In this document: positions 1 to 8,663 of the stretch, in pieces
Layout of the letters: every line of letters begins with the position of its first letter
Position numbering within the stretch: position 1 is the stretch's first letter
From: JAOZTV01 sp965371805
GTDB taxonomy: Bacteria > Acidobacteriota > Aminicenantia > UBA2199
Assembly: GCA_965371805.1 (NCBI GenBank)
Contig: CBDUZW010000011.1
Span: forward strand, 34,777-98,776
DNA: 64,000 nt
Direction of reading: 5' to 3'
The notes under the pieces: model-generated
The model's database searches: none
The model's input: only the letters and a program-made list of their open reading frames with translations
What the model was told of the DNA's origin: nothing
Translations under genes and position numbers: made by a program

Positions 1-776
1 TTAGATTTTATAAGTATTTCCTCCTCAAAAAAATAATCTTCAACCCATGTCTTAACTTCTTTTGAGAATTTTAATATAAGTGTGATCTTGTTGGCGCTAT
101 CTTTTTCGGGAGTTAATATCTCTGTATATAATTTGCTTTTCCTGAAAAACTTTGTATCCAATGATCTTAGCTGTTTCATCCGGGTAAGTCTAAATATTCT
201 ATAATCATCTTTAATTAAACAGTAACCAAATAAATACCATCCATATCCCTTAAATACGAGGGTCATTGGTTCAATTTTCCTGACAATTGACTCCATCTTA
301 TTATTTGTATATAAACATTCTATAACAACTGAATCACTAATTGCCTTATGAATTAATTTCATATTAGATTTCTGTTTTTCTCCTCCCCCCCATGGCAATA
401 CATCAATAATTATCTGATCCATAGAAGAATTCTGTTCTGCAGTTCTGTTTTTTGGCAGCAAACTTTTAATTTTTTCCATTGTATTATTGAGCTGATTATC
501 GTCCAGAGTAATATTAATTCCTCGAAGTGCAGATATAATTGACGACATATCTTTGATTGTAAGAAATTGCCGATCAATTTTGAAGTTTTCCATTAAGCAA
601 TATCCACCTTCATTTCCAGGATAGGACATTATAGGTATGCCGGCAAGATTGATAGCATCAAGATCCCTGTAAACTGTACGGATCGAAACTTCAAATTTTT
701 CTGCTAACTCACGAGCAGTAATACGATTTCTGTTTAATAACAGAATTGTTATAGCAAGCATTCGATCAATTCTCAT
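1..776 (-). CDS. WYL-domain HTH transcriptional regulator (3' end beyond window)
   Basis: The minus-strand frame opens at ATG 776 and stays open to base 1, so at least 258 residues are present and the C-terminus lies outside the window. The N-terminal ~55 residues form the HTH_11-type winged helix of YafY/DeoR-like regulators (ARELAEKFEVSIRTVYRDL). The middle and C-terminal part matches the WYL ligand-sensing domain, with the diagnostic stretch GWYLFGYC near residue 200. Family members bind DNA and respond to nucleic-acid-like or small ligands. It is divergent from the phospholipase-D gene (87 bp apart) and may regulate it, but that is inference. Confidence 0.85.
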   Translation of the reverse strand, partial: MRIDRMLAITILLLNRNRITARELAEKFEVSIRTVYRDLDAINLAGIPIMSYPGNEGGYCLMENFKIDRQFLTIKDMSSIISALRGINITLDDNQLNNTMEKIKSLLPKNRTAEQNSSMDQIIIDVLPWGGGEKQKSNMKLIHKAISDSVVIECLYTNNKMESIVRKIEPMTLVFKGYGWYLFGYCLIKDDYRIFRLTRMKQLRSLDTKFFRKSKLYTEILTPEKDSANKITLILKFSKEVKTWVEDYFFEEEILIKS

Positions 777-863
777 ACCTGTAATATTACCTGAAATACT
801 CTATACCTGCAATGGAAAGGAACAATCATTTTAATAAACAAATTACTATGATAAAATCCTAAG

Positions 864-2057
864 ATGAAAAAGAATATTATTTTAATTACAGTCCTTATTT
901 TATTTGTAACTTTTAATCCAGCATTTGCAGAAAAAATTGAGCTTGTTACGACTATCCCCGTTGAAACAACTCTTGAAAGCTTTGGAACAAGGCAGGCAGC
1001 AAAAGTCTGGATTGAGATGATCAATAGAGCAAAACACTCCATTGATATTGCTCAATTCTATTTTTCAAATAAAAAAGGAGAAAATTTAGAACCTGTGATC
1101 AAGGCTGTCTTAAATGCAGCAGAAAGAGGAGTCAGAGTTAGAATTCTTGTTGGGCAGGCTGTTAATAAAGAGATGATAAAGAATACAAATGATGTATTGA
1201 AAATATTTAAGAAAAATCCAAATATAAAAATCACTATATTTAATTGGAAAAAACTCAATGGGAGCATTATTCATGCAAAATATTTTATTATTGATAATTA
1301 AGAAATTTATGTTGGAAGCCATAATTTTGATTGGAGAGCATTAAAGCATATTCATGAAACCGGTTTATTGATAAAAGATAAAAATATGGCAACAGCACTT
1401 CTATCAATATTCAATGCCGACTGGAAATATTCTAATGGAGACATAGACATATATAATAAGATCAAAACGGATTCTCCAGTTAAAGGAAATAAGAAGATGC
1501 TCCTGTTGTCGAGCCCCGATAAATTTAATCCCCCAGGTGTAGAAAGTGCATTAAAAACCTTAGTTAAATTAATAAGAGAGGCGAAGAAAAAGATACAAAT
1601 CCAATTACTGAATTATAAGGAAAAAATATATGGAAATAAAAAGGATTTTCGAATACTGACAGACGCTCTGATTAATGCAGCAAACAGAGGTGTTCAAGTA
1701 AGAATGCTGGTTTCAAACTGGTTTAGCAAGGGCAAAGGTATAGAGACACTATTAAATTTGAATAATATTCAAAACATAGAAGTAAAAATGGTTACAATTC
1801 CAGAATCGAGAGATGGTTTTATACCTTATGCAAGAGTAATCCACTCAAAAGTTATGAGAATAGACAAAAACATTTCCTGGGTCGGAACCAGTAACTGGGG
1901 ATATGATTATTTTTTCAAATCAAGAAATATTGAAATCGTAATTGAAAACTTAAAAATCGGAATAATTCTGGATAAATTATTTGAACAACTCTGGATTAGC
2001 CCTTATAGTAAATTAATGGATTCACAGACAAAATATATACCACCAAAAAGAAATTAA
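864..2057 (+). pseudogene. Phospholipase D-family protein interrupted by an in-frame stop
   Basis: One reading frame runs from ATG 864 to 2057 except for a single TAA at 1299-1301. The N-terminus is a signal peptide (KKNIILITVLILFVTFNPAFA). Both HKD motifs of the PLD superfamily are present: the first (HAKYFIID ... GSHNFDW) is split by the TAA between its His/Lys and its GSxN part, the second (HSKVMRID ... GTSNWGYDYF) is intact near 1840-1910. No indel is needed to restore the protein of about 397 residues; one base change suffices. It is either a recent nonsense pseudogene or a readthrough gene. A rho-independent terminator follows. Confidence 0.8.
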
Positions 2058-2080
2058 ATTTTTTTCAGTTTAATCATTTA

Positions 2081-2113
2081 AAAAAGGCAGCATCTACAAG
2101 CTGCCCTTTTTTT
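2081..2113 (+). terminator. Rho-independent terminator after the PLD gene
   Basis: A-tract, GGCAGC stem arm (2086-2091), 8-base loop, GCTGCC arm (2100-2105) and then a run of seven T. This is the clearest intrinsic terminator in the window; the flanking A and T tracts could make it work in both directions. Confidence 0.85.
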
Positions 2114-2175
2114 ATTTATATCTTTATAGTACATCTGATAATTGCTATCACTATTCTGCTGTGATATTATAATTT

Positions 2176-3111
2176 ATGAAAAATATAATATTGGAAATAA
2201 AGAATATTACTAAAAAATATGGAAATTTGACTGCCCTGGATAACTTTGGATTTTCTCTCCATAAAGGTGAAATACTCGGACTTCTAGGACCAAATGGTGC
2301 TGGAAAAACGTCTTTAATATCAATCCTATCTGGAACATTAAAAGATTTTTCCGGGTCCATCACTTTTAAAGGTGAAGATCTTTTTAAAAATAGAAAACTT
2401 AAAAACCATATGGGCATTGTTCCACAGGACATGGCATTTTATGAAGATCTCAATGCAATCGATAATTTAATGTTCTGGGGCGGCCTTTATGATATCTCCA
2501 AAAAACAGCTGAAGAATAGAATGCATGAGCTGTTAAAGATTGTAAAACTGGATGACAGGGCAAAAGAACCGGTTAAAAATTTCTCCGGAGGGATGAAGAG
2601 AAGATTAAATATTGCAATCGGACTTATACATAATCCTGAATTACTTTTATTGGATGAACCAACAGTAGGTATTGATGTGCAGGCCAAGGTCAGAATTCTG
2701 GAAATAATAAAAGAACTGGGTAAAAATGGGACCTCCGTTATTTTCACCACCCACCAACTATCCGAAGTTGAAGAGATATGTTCAAAAATTATTATAATGG
2801 ACAAAGGTGTAAAACTCATAGAAGGAACTCTAAATGAATTGATTGATATAGTTGGTGAAAAAGAAATTGTTGAAATTAAAGGGGAATTTTCAATTGATTC
2901 AATAAGGCAGTTGGAAAATAAAATTAATTTTGCAGAAATTATCGGTTTGGAAGAGAATGTTCTAAGTCTGGCATTTGAAAATACGGATAAGGTTCCGATA
3001 TTAATGGAAACTTTTTTTAAAAATAATATAAAAATATCGGATTTAAAAATCAAATCCCCCAGTCTTGAAACAGTCTTTCTGAAATTTACCGGAAGGAGTT
3101 TAAGAGATTGA
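2176..3111 (+). CDS. ABC transporter ATP-binding protein (ABC-2 exporter type)
   Basis: A 311-residue nucleotide-binding subunit of a drug/antibiotic-type ABC-2 exporter. Walker A is GPNGAGKTS (about residue 39), the Q-loop is VPQDM, the signature is NFSGGMKRRL, Walker B is LLLLDEPTVG and the switch His is in TTHQ. The C-terminal ~90 residues form the extension common to DrrA/CcmA-like ATPases. It overlaps the next gene by 4 bp (TTGA), so the three genes form a translationally coupled operon with two permeases. A TATAAT box lies only 2 bases before the ATG and there is no Shine-Dalgarno, so the start or a leaderless message remains open. Confidence 0.93.
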   Translation: MKNIILEIKNITKKYGNLTALDNFGFSLHKGEILGLLGPNGAGKTSLISILSGTLKDFSGSITFKGEDLFKNRKLKNHMGIVPQDMAFYEDLNAIDNLMFWGGLYDISKKQLKNRMHELLKIVKLDDRAKEPVKNFSGGMKRRLNIAIGLIHNPELLLLDEPTVGIDVQAKVRILEIIKELGKNGTSVIFTTHQLSEVEEICSKIIIMDKGVKLIEGTLNELIDIVGEKEIVEIKGEFSIDSIRQLENKINFAEIIGLEENVLSLAFENTDKVPILMETFFKNNIKISDLKIKSPSLETVFLKFTGRSLRD

Positions 3112-4346
3112 GACGGATATTATTGATATTAAAAAATGATATCAAAAGAAGATTGAAATCTCCATCTTCTATATTGATATTAATGGTAATTCCAATGGTA
3201 ATGACCGGAATTATGGGAGCCGTATTTGCCCCTTCAGAAAACAATATGATGCAGGTCAAGGTCCTGATTGCAGATAATGACAAAGAACCCGGGGCAGCAG
3301 TTGTTTTAGAAGCATTTAAATTCCCTCAAGTTAAAGATCTGTTCAAAGTAACAGTTGTTGACGAAAGAGAGGGTAGAGATTTAATTTCAAGTAACAAAGC
3401 GTCTGCATTAATCATAATTCCAAAGGGTTTCTCAAAAAATCTTTTGAATAAAATCGAAACGAATCTATCTGTTTTGAAAAACCCGTCAGAACAATTTCTC
3501 CCTAATATTGTAGAGGAATTCACCAGAACCTTATCAATTGTCCTCTCTGGAGGAGTTCAGGTTTTCAATATAAACACAGAATTAATTGACCATATGAAAA
3601 CCATAAAAAAAGATAAAAAATCAATTGCAGATCTGATTCCCCTATTGCTGAAAGACAAAAACAATAGTGAAAATTTCAAAACATTAATGAATTATTTAAA
3701 TCCCCCGATATTGAAAATCAAACAAAAAATTATCGGCAAAGAGGATAAAGGTTCCGGGTTTAATATTTTCTCATATATTTTACCTGGAATATCCATCATG
3801 TTCCTCCTCTTTATTATTGAAATATTCATCCGGGAAATTTTATCTGAAAGGGAAAACGGAAAACTGCAGAGAATGATGTTTGCCCCTCTAAGAGTCAGTG
3901 AATACATCTCCGCCAGAATAATAAGCGGCTGGCTGATGGGGTTATTTTCCTACTTAATATTCGTAGTTATGGGGATATTGGTTTTCAGCATTAACTGGGG
4001 AAATTATGGCTACCTCTTTATTCTAATTGCAATCACCTCTTTCTGGGTTGCCTCATTTTTCGCCCTGTTAAATGCTTTTTTTAAAAACAAGAACCAGGCG
4101 GGTGCCTTTGTGGCTCCTATTATTATGGTTTTCAGTGCCTTTGGCGGCAGTATCATTCCGTCTAATCAACTGCCAATGGCATTTCGATGGATTTCAAAGC
4201 TGACACTGAATCACTGGTTCATTGTGGGAACGGAACAGGTCAGAAATAATATTTTTCCATCAATTCCAATTCTTATTCTATCCAGTTCAGGTATCCTTCT
4301 GTTTCTTCTGGCAGCAAAATCCTTAAAAAAGAGGATATTAATATGA
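3108..4346 (+). CDS. ABC-2 type permease
   Basis: A 412-residue integral membrane subunit starting at TTG, overlapping the ATPase stop. One N-terminal transmembrane segment (about residues 20-42) is followed by a ~170-residue extracytoplasmic domain and then a cluster of five to six transmembrane helices from about residue 220, the standard ABC2_membrane_3 layout. The conserved motif around SERENGKLQRMMFAP marks the coupling region just after the second helix. It ends overlapping the next permease by 4 bp (ATGA). It probably forms a heterodimeric export pore with that protein; the substrate is unknown. Confidence 0.9.
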   Translation: MRRILLILKNDIKRRLKSPSSILILMVIPMVMTGIMGAVFAPSENNMMQVKVLIADNDKEPGAAVVLEAFKFPQVKDLFKVTVVDEREGRDLISSNKASALIIIPKGFSKNLLNKIETNLSVLKNPSEQFLPNIVEEFTRTLSIVLSGGVQVFNINTELIDHMKTIKKDKKSIADLIPLLLKDKNNSENFKTLMNYLNPPILKIKQKIIGKEDKGSGFNIFSYILPGISIMFLLFIIEIFIREILSERENGKLQRMMFAPLRVSEYISARIISGWLMGLFSYLIFVVMGILVFSINWGNYGYLFILIAITSFWVASFFALLNAFFKNKNQAGAFVAPIIMVFSAFGGSIIPSNQLPMAFRWISKLTLNHWFIVGTEQVRNNIFPSIPILILSSSGILLFLLAAKSLKKRILI

Positions 4347-5458
4347 GTAGAATATTTAATATTGCAATCAATGACCTTAGAATAATGGTTAAAGATAAGA
4401 TTTTTTTCTTCTGGACCCTCATCTTTCCACTGGTTTTTATACTAATTTTTGGAAATCTTTACACAGGAGGGAGCGGAAACTCCAAAGCATCCTTAACCAT
4501 TATAAATAAAGACACCGGAAAATGGGGTAATTATTTTGAAAAGATGATTGAATCGCCGGATATACAGATAAATTCACTGGAAAAAGAACCGAAAAACTTT
4601 AACAGGGTACTTTTCATACCGGAAGATTTTTCAAAAAATATTAACAAAAAAAAACCCCAACAATTGCTTTTTAAGAAAAACCATGAAGCAAGTATGAAAG
4701 CTGCTGCTCAGATTGAGGCGAAATTGCTGCAGGTTATAGCAAAAATAACAACAGAGCTGGTCATTAATTCAAAGAGTGACATCACCTTTGACGATAAGAT
4801 AGATTTTAAAGAGATTATCAAAGTACAGTTAGTAAATATTAAGTCCGCTTCTATAAAAATACCTTCCGGATTTGATCATGTTATCCCGGGAATTTTAGTT
4901 CAGTTTATAATGATGATGGTATTAGTCTATGGCGGGGTTGTAGTGATGATGGATAGAAACAGGGGTATTTTAATACGAATACTCTATTCATCCACCTCTA
5001 TCAGTGAATTATGGGCAGGAAAATTTCTGGCCAGGTTTTTTCTGGGATTATTACAGGCATTTATATTAATATTTATAGGAATATTTTTTTTTAACCTCAA
5101 CCTTGGTAATATATACCTATCTATTATAATTATCACTTTCTTTTCGATGGCTATCGCCTCATTAAGTATACTTATTGGATCAGTCCTGAAAACAGAGGAT
5201 CTCATCGTCGGAGTATCTGTCCTCCTGGCAAATACCTTTGCCGCACTGGGAGGCTGCTGGTGGCCAATCGAAGTTGTCCCCCGGACAATAAAAACCATCG
5301 GAATGATCTCCCCCTCCTACTGGGCAATGGACGGATTTCATAAATTAATTTTTTTTAATAAGGGCTTTTCCGATATCATAATAAATATCCTTGTACTTCT
5401 AGCCTACACAGCAGTTTTTACAGCCCTCTCTATAAAGTTTTTTAAGATCAAGGAATAA
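4343..5458 (+). CDS. ABC-2 type permease, second subunit
   Basis: A 371-residue paralogue of the preceding permease with the same architecture: N-terminal transmembrane helix, soluble outer domain, and a C-terminal membrane bundle starting near residue 180. The segment MMDRNRGILIRILYSSTS corresponds to the coupling motif of the family. The order ATPase-permease-permease, all overlapping by 4 bp, supports an ABC complex of one ATPase homodimer and two different permeases. The gene ends just before a GTTCAG/CTGAAC hairpin. Confidence 0.9.
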   Translation: MSRIFNIAINDLRIMVKDKIFFFWTLIFPLVFILIFGNLYTGGSGNSKASLTIINKDTGKWGNYFEKMIESPDIQINSLEKEPKNFNRVLFIPEDFSKNINKKKPQQLLFKKNHEASMKAAAQIEAKLLQVIAKITTELVINSKSDITFDDKIDFKEIIKVQLVNIKSASIKIPSGFDHVIPGILVQFIMMMVLVYGGVVVMMDRNRGILIRILYSSTSISELWAGKFLARFFLGLLQAFILIFIGIFFFNLNLGNIYLSIIIITFFSMAIASLSILIGSVLKTEDLIVGVSVLLANTFAALGGCWWPIEVVPRTIKTIGMISPSYWAMDGFHKLIFFNKGFSDIIINILVLLAYTAVFTALSIKFFKIKE

Positions 5459-5466
5459 ATAATCAG

Positions 5467-5487
5467 GTTCAGTGAAGTGAGCTGAAC
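5467..5487. terminator. Hairpin downstream of the ABC operon
   Basis: A six-base stem GTTCAG (5467-5472) and CTGAAC (5482-5487) around a nine-base loop begins 9 bases after the permease stop. No long T tract follows, so intrinsic termination is only plausible. Confidence 0.4.
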
Positions 5488-5588
5488 TAACTTTATAGTA
5501 TTATGAGACATTTTGCACATACTAAATATATAATTAAAACGTTGAATAATGTTTTTTAATCATTGTTTGCCTCTTAAGCAAATAGTAT

Positions 5589-6423
5589 TTATTTAATAGA
5601 ATCTATTTTATCAGAATATAGTAAAATTAATTCAAATGCATCATCTAAATTAACTTTTTGAACTAATCCGGCTATTGCATTTTTCCAGCCCATTTCAAGT
5701 AAATCTCTATTTATTTTTAAAATTAAAGGAGTTATGTTTACTGGAAAGACATCACCTCTTGATGAAAAAGTAGCCAAAAGTGCAGTTTTAAGAAGTTTAA
5801 CATCACATTTAGGCAAAAAATTATATAAATCAAACACATCCTTAGATCTGGAATTATCAGATCCACGAATTATCAGGGTATGAATTTTTTCTGCAATTGA
5901 AGATTCTATTGTATAAGTCATCCATGAAAATATTTTTTCATCAATAAGTGCATGGAGAGTACTTTGTACAGGTTTTGGAATAACTACATCACCACTTGCA
6001 ATATCAAAATGCATTGATTGCGATTTTTGATATTTTACTGGAACCAACCCTATCCCACACCTAAAATACATTCTAGTTCCTCCATACTCACCTAACGAAA
6101 TTAAATCTGCATCTTTTTCATATTTGAACCATGTTCCGTCATTTATATTATTTTCTATAGCATTTATTATTGTAGTTCTTATTTCATTTATTTTAGTATT
6201 TTTTATGAGAGCATCCAGATCAATTGTATGTCGGGGAGAATCATAGACTCTTAGTCCTACAATCCACCTTTAAAAATAATTTTATTAAACAGTTCTGTAT
6301 TTTTTGTTAATCTGGCAACCATTCTTTCCAGTAAAAACATAGTTTGAATATTCTGATAAGAAATATTTTTTTTGCGGCAATTTGCAGCAATTTTGTTCTA
6401 ATTGAAGCTGCAAGTTTTTTCAT
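5589..6423 (-). pseudogene. abiEii: AbiEii-type nucleotidyltransferase toxin, two frameshifts
   Basis: Three consecutive frames together encode an AbiEii/AbiGii nucleotidyltransferase. The start ATG (6423-6421) overlaps the abiEi stop (ATGA) and encodes MKKLAASIRTKLLQIAAKK. A missing A in the A8 run near 6366-6373 then shifts the frame into the part beginning NISYQNIQT and ending in the FKGG nucleotide-binding motif. A second missing base right after this GG (about 6268-6271) shifts into VGLRVYDS..HTIDLD, which runs to 5589. The downstream region has the family's SRSKDVFDL motif. An intact protein would have about 277 residues. The breaks flank the active site, so the toxin is most likely dead. 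Assembly error at the homopolymer is possible for the first shift, less so for the second. Confidence 0.85.
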
Positions 6424-7007
6424 GTTTCCAGCATTCCAACAATTGTTTCCCAGTGTTTTTTAATTGATTTATCATAGTCCAATTTTCTAGCTGTTTTCAT
6501 AATTTCACTTAAAGTAGTTTTTTGATCTTTTACAGCTCTAACAATTGCAGAAACAGCAATTCTAATACCAATTTTTGATGAATATTTGAATGCTTCAGCA
6601 ATTGTTCTATTAATATCGCAAATTTTAAAGTCTTTGTGATGCTCAACTCCATATTTTGAAATTATATTTGATCTTATTAATCGATACTTATTATCATTAG
6701 TTCGCATATTTTTCGGGACAATAACCCATACCTGCTGTGGTGCCTGATCAATAAGATTATGATAAAAAAGTGCTGTAAGTCCACTAATTATAGAATCTTT
6801 CCCAAATTTAAAGGCAGCAGATATAAAGTCAATATGTTCAGCAGGCAGATTTGCTTTTAAATTAAGATAGATACCATGACTCAGCTTTAAAAATTCTCCG
6901 TTCAGGACTTTCTTAGAAATAGCTCTACGGGTTAAGCCGAAATTTAAAGCCTCCTTGAGCTTAAAAACTTTTAAAGAATCTGATGAAATTATTTTTTCAT
7001 TATCCAT
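6420..7007 (-). CDS. abiEi: AbiEi-type antitoxin and transcriptional repressor
   Basis: A 195-residue protein with an N-terminal winged-helix region (KLKEALNFGLTRRAISKKVL, residues about 16-36) and the AbiEi C-terminal domain (KYGVEHHKDFKICDINRTI). Known relatives neutralise AbiEii and repress the operon by binding inverted repeats. I chose ATG 7007 rather than GTG 7016 because a TTGACA/CAATAT promoter-like pair and an inverted repeat sit directly upstream. The reading frame is intact although its partner toxin is broken, as expected when antitoxin loss is selected against longer than toxin loss. Confidence 0.85.
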   Translation of the reverse strand: MDNEKIISSDSLKVFKLKEALNFGLTRRAISKKVLNGEFLKLSHGIYLNLKANLPAEHIDFISAAFKFGKDSIISGLTALFYHNLIDQAPQQVWVIVPKNMRTNDNKYRLIRSNIISKYGVEHHKDFKICDINRTIAEAFKYSSKIGIRIAVSAIVRAVKDQKTTLSEIMKTARKLDYDKSIKKHWETIVGMLET

Positions 7008-7011
7008 TTCG

Positions 7012-7053
7012 TACACATATTGACATTAAATTTTCAAAATGTCAACATATGTA
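7012..7053. promoter_or_regulatory. Inverted-repeat operator and promoter of the abiE pair
   Basis: TACACATATTGACATT (7012-7027) and AATGTCAACATATGTA (7038-7053) form an imperfect 16-base inverted repeat (14 of 16 match) around a 10-base spacer. On the minus strand it contains a -35-like TTGACA (7046-7041), a 17-base spacer and CAATAT as -10. AbiEi proteins are known to bind inverted repeats in their own promoter. Confidence 0.65.
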
Positions 7054-7057
7054 CAGC

Positions 7058-7282
7058 ATGTTCTTCAATTTCGTTTCAATACTTCCTGTTAATGAAGAGA
7101 TTATTGATGATGCTCTATCCAATAACGCAGATGATTTTGAAGATTCGATTCAGTTTATAACATCAGAAAAAAACAATATGGATTTTATTATTACAAGAAA
7201 CAAGAAAGACTATAAAAAAAGCAGAACAACTGTTTTAGATGCAAAAGAGTTTATGAATTTAAAAAATATGTCCGATTTTTAG
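7058..7282 (+). pseudogene. PIN-domain toxin remnant, C-terminal half only
   Basis: The reading frame encodes the second half of a VapC-like PIN domain: PVNEEIIDDALSNNADDFED with its acidic pair, then MDFIITRNKKDY and a C-terminal helix. The first half with the first catalytic Asp is absent; the sequence starts abruptly inside the abiE operator region. A homologous N-terminal half lacking this part lies at 36091-36378. No Shine-Dalgarno precedes it. Most likely inert. Confidence 0.65.
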
Positions 7283-7300
7283 CTTAACGACTTTTTAATT

Positions 7301-8659
7301 TCAATCTAGAAACAATATCCCTTGCCTGTTAATATGACGTGCAAGTTTAGATTGGATTTCAGCAAGTAATTGTTGTCTAACTCTAAATAATGCCTTAACT
7401 TTTTCATTTTCTAAATCAGTAGTGACAAAATATCTGAAATCTATAATCAGAATATACTCATCTTCATTATAAGTAATGGTTATTGGTAAAAGATAAACAG
7501 CTTCTGATTTATCTTCTATGTACTCTTTATACTTACGAGGTATAAGTACCCCTTTTACAATTCTATCATAAATTTTATTGTTCTTTTGGGCATAATCACA
7601 AACAGGTGTAACAACTATTGCAATTTTCTGCCATTTTTTTTTTATTTCATCTCTTATTCTACTTGATTCTTTTTTTACTTCTTTTTTCAGTTGAATTTCT
7701 GTAATGTCTTTATCTTTCAGTTTTAAAATATTTTGTAATTTTAGTATTGAAATTAATCGATGCAGTATTGTTTTGAATAATTTATCTTTATCTAGAAAAA
7801 AGATAATATTCCCAGATTCACAAATATCTTTTATATCTCGTGATATATTTAACTTTTCATTTATTGTGTTTGTTTTACTATTTACTTTAATATTATTATA
7901 CTTTAAATCTATTGCATTAATTTCAGTGTTATGAATACTATGCTCTAAAGTGTCTTTAAATACAGAGCTAAAAGAAACAAAACTTGATTGCATTTTAACT
8001 TCTGAAGAACTCTCATCGAAATGTTTCCCTAAATATGCATTACCAAGCTTATTAAGTATGTAGTTAGCATTATTTTGCCAATTATTAAATGAATGATACG
8101 ATGAGAATATATCTTGTAAAGTTTTTGCAGCTGACAAATGAACTTGATTTTCCCAATTAAGTATATAAGAATATGCAGGTTCTGAATTTATTAATTTCTT
8201 TATTTCATCTAAAAGGTTTATGTTATTATCTGCTAGTTCATCTGAAAAATTTGGAAAGAAATCAGATTTAACGAAGCCTTTTATATTTATTGGTTTTCTG
8301 TCTTTCAATTCATTATCAAATAATTCTTTAACTAGCTTAGAATGTTCTTGCTCATGTCTACTCCAAAAAATTATTGAATACGGGAAATTATCAGGAGAAA
8401 TAACACGTTTTAGGACACTATAAAGTGTACTTTTTATTTTTTTTATATCTGGATTTGCTGTATCATCAAGTAAATTAATATCAAGAAATAGTATTCTTAT
8501 ATCATTATATTTTCCATCTTCTTCAGGTAAATATTTTAAGTCATTCCCTTTGTAGAAAACATAAGGTATTTGGTTTTTTGATAAAATTTGCATAAGTGGT
8601 TCTGCTTGTTCAATTTTATCATCAATAATTGCAATTCTTCCGTTTAGTGGAAAAATCAT
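7301..8659 (-). CDS. Receiver-domain protein with an unknown C-terminal effector region
   Basis: Using ATG 8659 (the upstream TTG 8686 is less likely) the protein has 452 residues. Residues about 7-135 form a response-regulator receiver: D13/D14 (AIIDDK), phosphoacceptor D60 (ILFLDINL), S100 (IIFWS) and K131 (GFVKSD). The central ~200 residues are helical and unrecognised. The C-terminal ~110 residues contain VVTPVCDYAQKN and a tail FRVRQQLLAEIQSKLARH, a pattern I cannot assign to a named enzyme. It starts 4 bases after the stop of the double-GHKL kinase gene, so it is the natural phosphotransfer partner. It has no DNA-binding domain that I recognise and is the likely output component of the island. 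Confidence 0.75.
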   Translation of the reverse strand: MIFPLNGRIAIIDDKIEQAEPLMQILSKNQIPYVFYKGNDLKYLPEEDGKYNDIRILFLDINLLDDTANPDIKKIKSTLYSVLKRVISPDNFPYSIIFWSRHEQEHSKLVKELFDNELKDRKPINIKGFVKSDFFPNFSDELADNNINLLDEIKKLINSEPAYSYILNWENQVHLSAAKTLQDIFSSYHSFNNWQNNANYILNKLGNAYLGKHFDESSSEVKMQSSFVSFSSVFKDTLEHSIHNTEINAIDLKYNNIKVNSKTNTINEKLNISRDIKDICESGNIIFFLDKDKLFKTILHRLISILKLQNILKLKDKDITEIQLKKEVKKESSRIRDEIKKKWQKIAIVVTPVCDYAQKNNKIYDRIVKGVLIPRKYKEYIEDKSEAVYLLPITITYNEDEYILIIDFRYFVTTDLENEKVKALFRVRQQLLAEIQSKLARHINRQGILFLD

Positions 8660-8663
8660 AGAT

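Noticed and set aside
6983..7057. N-terminal extension of the PIN remnant
   Set aside because: These codons overlap the abiE operator and abiEi start on the other strand and do not resemble a PIN N-terminus.
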